Below, one piece after another: positions 44,643-47,641 of a stretch of 47,641 nucleotides of DNA. Under the pieces are notes generated by a model. It had not been told where the DNA came from. It searched no databases and saw only the letters and a program-made list of their open reading frames with translations. Numbering within the stretch: position 1 is the first letter of the stretch; each line of letters starts with the position of its first letter. The stretch is from Bacteroides sp. Its GTDB lineage: Bacteria > Bacteroidota > Bacteroidia > Bacteroidales > Muribaculaceae. The stretch is taken from positions 1 through 47,641 of the forward strand of contig JAAVCG010000033.1 in NCBI GenBank assembly GCA_014802435.1. The letters run 5' to 3'. The position numbers and the translations under genes were made by a program.

Positions 44643-45644
44643 TTATTCACCGCTGACGCTAACATTGACCATTCGGGGCTGAACCGTTGCCGGGAGCACT
44701 CCGGTCATCTGGATGACTTTCTGGCCCTGCATTCCCGTCACGAAGGCATAAAACGCATTATTGAATGAGCCGCCAACTCCCGTAGTAATCATATAGATAG
44801 AGCGATAGAGCGGGTAGCGGCCATCAAAAATATAGGCCTGATAAGGCTTGTAAGCATCAATCGACTCATCGCCGCTGACGGCCAAAACCTTGATTTTGTC
44901 AGAGAAGCCCAGCGAGGTGGTATCATTTGCGGCGGAGCGCTCGCGCATTTCCTCGCGGGAAATGACGGCGCCGTTCATGTCAGTAGTAATCCAGCTGACG
45001 CCAATCACTCCCAGGGCGTTGGGCCTGCGGCTGACGGCCTCAAACACTTCGCGGCTTGAATTTTCAGCATAGGCCTTGGCCTTGATGGGTTCGCCGCCAT
45101 TGATGCTGTCACGCATGAACTGGACCAGGCTCGAGCCGTTTTGGTCAAACACCAGGCGGATGGAGTCTAATTTCGTCGGCCACATGTCGTGCCATGAAGT
45201 GACCTTGCCGGAAAGTATATCGCGCACCTCCTGCATGGAGATAACGTCTTGCGGGTTTTCATTATTGACTATCAGGGCGATAGCATCGACGGCAATGCGC
45301 TGTTCGCGCGGGTTGCGCTTATGATTTTTCAGGCGCAGGCGCTCGTCGGCGGTCAGCTTGCGGGCGGCAACGATGGTGCGCACCCCGCTGGACTCGTTCA
45401 ACAGCGAGTCAAAACATTGCTGCTGAGGGAGATAATAAGGCACTACATAAGCCTGACGCTTCTTGTTTGAGTAGCTGTACTCAAAGACGTCGATCTCCTG
45501 GTCCATGATGTTTTCAAACGAAGCATCACACGCCAGCTTCATCCGCTGAATCTTCGAACCCGCGGATTCGCCGCCCTGCTGCTTGCCGCAGCCGGTCAGG
45601 GCAAGTGCCCCTAAGGCCATGATGGCCAAACTCTTGAGTTTCAT
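44643..45644 (-). CDS. PstS-like substrate-binding lipoprotein
   Basis: This 333-aa protein has a lipobox ALTGC (C19). The body is a periplasmic binding protein of the phosphate-binding type: LACDASFENIMDQEIDVFE, IALIVNNENPQDVISMQEVRDILSGKVTSWHD, LVFDQNGSSLVQFMRDSI and YPLYRSIYMITTG. No PstC/PstA permease genes are present. In this phylum such proteins typically accompany ExbB/ExbD and a TPR protein, so a role other than ABC phosphate import is probable. It lies between a 73-aa membrane protein (24 bp upstream) and the TPR gene (75 bp downstream). Confidence 0.9.
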   Translation of the reverse strand: MKLKSLAIMALGALALTGCGKQQGGESAGSKIQRMKLACDASFENIMDQEIDVFEYSYSNKKRQAYVVPYYLPQQQCFDSLLNESSGVRTIVAARKLTADERLRLKNHKRNPREQRIAVDAIALIVNNENPQDVISMQEVRDILSGKVTSWHDMWPTKLDSIRLVFDQNGSSLVQFMRDSINGGEPIKAKAYAENSSREVFEAVSRRPNALGVIGVSWITTDMNGAVISREEMRERSAANDTTSLGFSDKIKVLAVSGDESIDAYKPYQAYIFDGRYPLYRSIYMITTGVGGSFNNAFYAFVTGMQGQKVIQMTGVLPATVQPRMVNVSVSGE

Positions 45645-45668
45645 TCGTCGTTCTTACTGATTTTAATG

Positions 45669-45890
45669 TCAATTCATTCCCTTGACCTGACGATAACAGC
45701 GCCATACGCCATAAGCCACAAACAGAGTGCCTGCAACCCAGCGGAGCCATTGCCAGTCAGCGTCCCAGCCAAAGAAATTGATAAAACATAAAATGCCCAT
45801 GCCAACGTAAATCAACACCATAAAAATGCCAAACACGTTGCGCATCGTCTTACCCGGACCCGGGCGATTGTTAGGATCATAAGTTTCCAT
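45669..45890 (-). CDS. Small two-helix membrane protein
   Basis: This 73-aa protein has an N-terminal polar stretch with PGPGKTMRN. Two hydrophobic helices follow, VFGIFMVLIYVGMGILCFINF (split here as residues about 19-38) and WLRWVAGTLFVAYGVWRCY (about 48-66), with a basic C-terminus. Homologues, from memory, occur in Bacteroidales between exbD and the PstS-like lipoprotein gene. Here it is the first gene of the transcript, with a promoter about 77 bp upstream, and the exb genes are missing from its upstream side. Its function is unknown. Confidence 0.82.
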   Translation of the reverse strand: METYDPNNRPGPGKTMRNVFGIFMVLIYVGMGILCFINFFGWDADWQWLRWVAGTLFVAYGVWRCYRQVKGMN

Positions 45891-45966
45891 GATTATATTC
45901 CTTTCGTATTTTGGTTATATTTTTATGTTTTAACGCCGACGAGGGTCGTAATGTTCTTTCTCCGGG

Positions 45967-45974
45967 CAAAGTTA
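45967..45974 (-). promoter_or_regulatory. -7 box for the small membrane protein-PstS-TPR unit
   Basis: CAAAGTTA on the plus strand reads TAACTTTG on the minus strand. It lies about 77 bp before the first gene at 45890. The transcript could extend through the TPR gene and, with only 9 bp between, into relA and beyond. Confidence 0.7.
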
Positions 45975-46048
45975 CTGAAAAAATTTGAGGATTCGTTCAA
46001 ATTTGTTAACATTTTAACGTTTTTTGCGCTTTTTCTCAAAAATTTCAT

Positions 46049-46056
46049 TAAATTTG
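46049..46056 (+). promoter_or_regulatory. -7 box implying a leaderless mRNA for the acyltransferase-like gene
   Basis: TAAATTTG ends 5 nt before ATG 46062 and so decides the start. The longer in-frame ORF beginning at 45951 would start upstream of this promoter and is AT-rich noncoding in character. Confidence 0.6.
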
Positions 46057-46061
46057 CTCCC

Positions 46062-46985
46062 ATGATGAAGATAACCCAACTATCGGCGCAGGAATATTTC
46101 CGAACCTTCCCCTCGCCGCAACATGTCTATAACTCCGCGCCATTCTTAAACCTTAACGCGCCTAAGGTCAGCGAGATAATCCATCTATGCATAACTGACG
46201 GCAAGCCCCGCCTCGGACTCTCCATCGGCCGCCGCGCCGACGGCTCCCTCCATGCCCCGTTCTCGGCCCCGTTTTCCGGATTTGACTTCAACCGGCGCCA
46301 ATCGGCCGAAACAATGCTCGACGCCGCCCGTGCCCTGCGCCAAGAATTCCCCGGACTCAGACTCACCCTCCCCCCTACCCCATACTCTACCGACATGAAC
46401 GCCCGCTCCCTCCTGGCCCTGACTTCCGCCGGAGCGCGCATCGCTTTCGCTGACTGGAACTTCCATATCCCCCTGGAAGGACAAAACTATACTGACCTGC
46501 TCCCCTCTTCGGCAAAAAACAAACTCCGCCTGAGCCTCAACTCTCCCCTTAAACTCATCCCGACCAACGACGACCCCCTGCGCGCCTATGAAATCATTCG
46601 CCGAAACCGAAGCCAAAAAGGATTCCCCCTCCGAATGAGCGCCGACGACGTCATCCAAACCACCTCCGGCAAACGCCCCCCGGTCCGGGCCGACTTCTTT
46701 GTCCTGACCGACGAGTCAGCCGACATTGCCGCCGCCATGGTCTATCACCCCGCCCCGGCCATTGCCCAGGTAATCTACTGGGGCAACGACCTTGAACTGC
46801 AATCGCCCGGCGAAGCGCCAATGAACCTCCTGGCCTACCTCCTGGCCGAACATTATCAGCAACGCAACTTCAAGGTACTCGACATCGGCCCCTCATCATC
46901 TGACGGCATCCCCTCCCCCGGGCTCTGCAACTTCAAAGACTCCATCGGCTGCATCGTCACCCCCAAACCAACCCTGATACTATAA
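46062..46985 (+). CDS. GNAT/FemAB-like acyltransferase-fold protein
   Basis: This 307-aa protein starts at ATG 46062 (MMKITQLSAQEYFRTFPSPQHVYNSAPF), directly after a -7 box. No signal peptide. The first half has LGLSIGRRADGSLHAPFSAPFSGF and DAARALRQEFPGLRLTLPPTPYS. The second half has an IIRRNRSQKGFPLRMS segment, VLTDESADIAAAMVYHP and LAYLLAEHYQQRNFKVLDIGPSSSDG. Together these resemble the GNAT-type fold of FemAB/BioF2-like proteins common in Bacteroidetes. The substrate is unknown, and I would not name it more precisely. It is convergent with rpmH. Third codon positions are C-rich, as in dnaX and gpmI. Confidence 0.8.
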   Translation: MMKITQLSAQEYFRTFPSPQHVYNSAPFLNLNAPKVSEIIHLCITDGKPRLGLSIGRRADGSLHAPFSAPFSGFDFNRRQSAETMLDAARALRQEFPGLRLTLPPTPYSTDMNARSLLALTSAGARIAFADWNFHIPLEGQNYTDLLPSSAKNKLRLSLNSPLKLIPTNDDPLRAYEIIRRNRSQKGFPLRMSADDVIQTTSGKRPPVRADFFVLTDESADIAAAMVYHPAPAIAQVIYWGNDLELQSPGEAPMNLLAYLLAEHYQQRNFKVLDIGPSSSDGIPSPGLCNFKDSIGCIVTPKPTLIL

Positions 46986-47032
46986 AAAAAATAATAACGG
47001 GCACCGCTATCCTCGTCAGGAGCGACACCCGT
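46983..47032 (-). terminator. Terminator of rpmH
   Basis: ACGGG (46997-47001) pairs with CCCGT (47028-47032), with inner GCT-CCT/AGG-AGC pairing. On the minus strand the stem is followed by a T-rich run (complement of A-rich 46984-46996). It lies 26 bp past the rpmH stop and also near the stop of the convergent gene. Confidence 0.65.
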
Positions 47033-47057
47033 CAACTTCCGGTTTCCGAACCGATGA

Positions 47058-47213
47058 TTACTTGCTGGCAATCTCGTCTGAAACGGTCAGGCACTTACGG
47101 CCCTTGGCACGACGACGTGCAAGCACCTTGCGGCCATCGGCGGTTGACATTCTTTCACGGAAGCCGTGCTTATTCACGCGCTTGCGGTTAGAGGGTTGAA
47201 AAGTTCTTTTCAT
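47058..47213 (-). CDS. rpmH: 50S ribosomal protein L34
   Basis: L34 is a small basic protein of the large ribosomal subunit. The 51-aa protein reads [18 protein letters not shown] at the start and has [19 protein letters not shown] in the middle, the complete family signature. It ends [11 protein letters not shown], a slightly longer tail than the 44-46 aa of many L34 proteins. It is not adjacent to rnpA or dnaA as in many bacteria. A promoter box lies 58 bp upstream and a hairpin follows. Confidence 0.97.
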   Translation of the reverse strand: MKRTFQPSNRKRVNKHGFRERMSTADGRKVLARRRAKGRKCLTVSDEIASK

Positions 47214-47271
47214 TGCTAATTGAATTAATTATTTTTACGTAAAAATTATTTTCTTACCTGTTTTCGGACTG

Positions 47272-47279
47272 CAAAGTTA
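47272..47279 (-). promoter_or_regulatory. -7 box for rpmH
   Basis: CAAAGTTA on the plus strand is TAACTTTG on the minus strand, 58 bp before the rpmH start at 47213. It is divergent from the tRNA promoter at 47342. Confidence 0.75.
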
Positions 47280-47341
47280 CGTAAAATTTCCCAAACTAAA
47301 AAAAAATCTTGCAAAAAATTGCAAAAAACAAAAAATATCCC

Positions 47342-47349
47342 TAACTTTG
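47342..47349 (+). promoter_or_regulatory. -7 box for the CAU tRNA
   Basis: TAACTTTG lies 15 bp before the tRNA at 47365, the same arrangement as for tRNA-Thr (12 bp). Confidence 0.75.
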
Positions 47350-47364
47350 CACCCGTAAAAACCC

Positions 47365-47438
47365 GGTCCTATAGCTCAGTTGGTTAGAGCAACAGACTCA
47401 TAATCTGTGGGTCCTAGGTTCAAGCCCTAGTGGGACCA
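47365..47438 (+). tRNA. tRNA with CAU anticodon (Met elongator or Ile2)
   Basis: The acceptor stem GGTCCTA pairs with TGGGACC (one G-T pair), with discriminator A. The D-arm is GCTC-AGTTGGTTA-GAGC, the anticodon stem is ACAGA/TCTGT with loop CTCATAA (anticodon CAT), and the T-arm is CTAGG-TTCAAGC-CCTAG. CCA is not encoded. It is not initiator tRNA, because the anticodon stem lacks three G-C pairs. C4-G69 and C5-G68 in the acceptor stem are features favoured by TilS, so tRNA-Ile2 (lysidine-modified) is as likely as tRNA-Met. Confidence 0.9.
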
Positions 47439-47461
47439 CTCAAACATCATTCAAAAGAAGT

Positions 47462-47495
47462 CAAAGCCTTGATAATCAACATTATCGAGGCTTTG
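47462..47495 (+). terminator. Hairpin after the CAU tRNA
   Basis: CAAAGCCTTGATAA (47462-47475) pairs with TTATCGAGGCTTTG (47482-47495) with one T-G pair and a 6-nt loop. The T-tract after it is poor (TCGCGTTTAGG). From 47496 to the window end I see no gene. GTGCCATCCGTGGCC and CCTCCGTGGGGCTTCTCC near 47547-47585 look like part of a repeat. Confidence 0.65.
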
Positions 47496-47641
47496 TCGCG
47501 TTTAGGGGGTTAATATATCGGAGAAAAATGATGAAGGATGTGGGTGTGCCATCCGTGGCCGACCCCTCCGTGGGGCTTCTCCTCGGCTGCGATTGATTGA
47601 AAATAATTCTCAATTCACTATTCTTCAACATTTTGCATATC

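Noticed and set aside
44643-45644. ABC phosphate transporter locus
   Set aside because: Only a PstS-like lipoprotein is present; no permease or ATPase genes are adjacent.
45951-46061. Upstream extension of the acyltransferase-like gene
   Set aside because: It would begin before the -7 box at 46049-46056 and encodes AT-rich, K/F-rich residues typical of spacer DNA.

Overview
The window looks like chromosomal DNA of a member of the Bacteroidales; a Muribaculaceae-like relative is my best guess, from memory of gene content and not from any search. Three signs support this. Most promoters that can be read have the Bacteroidetes -7 box TAnnTTTG, nearly always as TAACTTTG. There is a Mfa/Fim-type fimbrial locus (DUF3575, DUF5119 and fimbrillin-like lipoproteins). 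Several gene arrangements (purE-ispG, grpE-dnaJ, a PstS-like lipoprotein next to a TPR protein) are ones I associate with this order. Two tRNA genes, no rRNA and no CRISPR array were seen.

Layout. 1-755 has no convincing gene but is full of inverted repeats, with one promoter box. 756-4231 is a co-directional, AT-richer accessory cassette: a small conserved Bacteroidetes protein, a DUF697-like membrane protein, a membrane-anchored protein of unknown function, two different GTPases, and two paralogous small helical proteins. It is closed by a long hairpin at 4252-4297. A decayed zinc-ribbon gene (in-frame TGA at a cysteine position), an unknown 265-aa gene and a small secreted protein follow. 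6094-9979 (minus) holds an M16 peptidase, ispG, purE and rplS. 10163-13518 (plus) holds dnaX and gpmI. After an isolated DUF4373-type gene, 14361-24888 (minus) holds tamB, secA, a phosphatase-fold protein lacking catalytic residues, and a DUF4105 membrane protein. 25336-31260 (plus) is the fimbrial operon, then guaA and tRNA-Thr. 33235-45890 (minus) is one long co-directional block: a small membrane protein, PstS-like lipoprotein, TPR protein, Rel/Spo homologue, lipoprotein, uvrA, radical SAM protein and ispE (four successive 4-bp overlaps), followed by grpE-dnaJ. The window ends with an acyltransferase-like gene, rpmH and a CAU tRNA.

How the genes fit together. Most of the window is housekeeping: isoprenoid synthesis (ispG, ispE), purine synthesis (purE, guaA), replication and repair (dnaX, uvrA), protein export and envelope assembly (secA, tamB), chaperones, ribosomal proteins and (p)ppGpp signalling. 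The accessory parts are the two-GTPase cassette, the fimbrial operon, and a family of intergenic elements bounded by near-perfect inverted repeats, present in three copies (34-164, 13601-13724, 25037-25289). The GTPase cassette is the best candidate for an undescribed system. Its architecture (two P-loop GTPases, a DUF697-like membrane partner, a membrane-tethered protein and two small proteins with amphipathic tails) suggests a nucleotide-controlled, membrane-acting module. No function can be proved from sequence alone.
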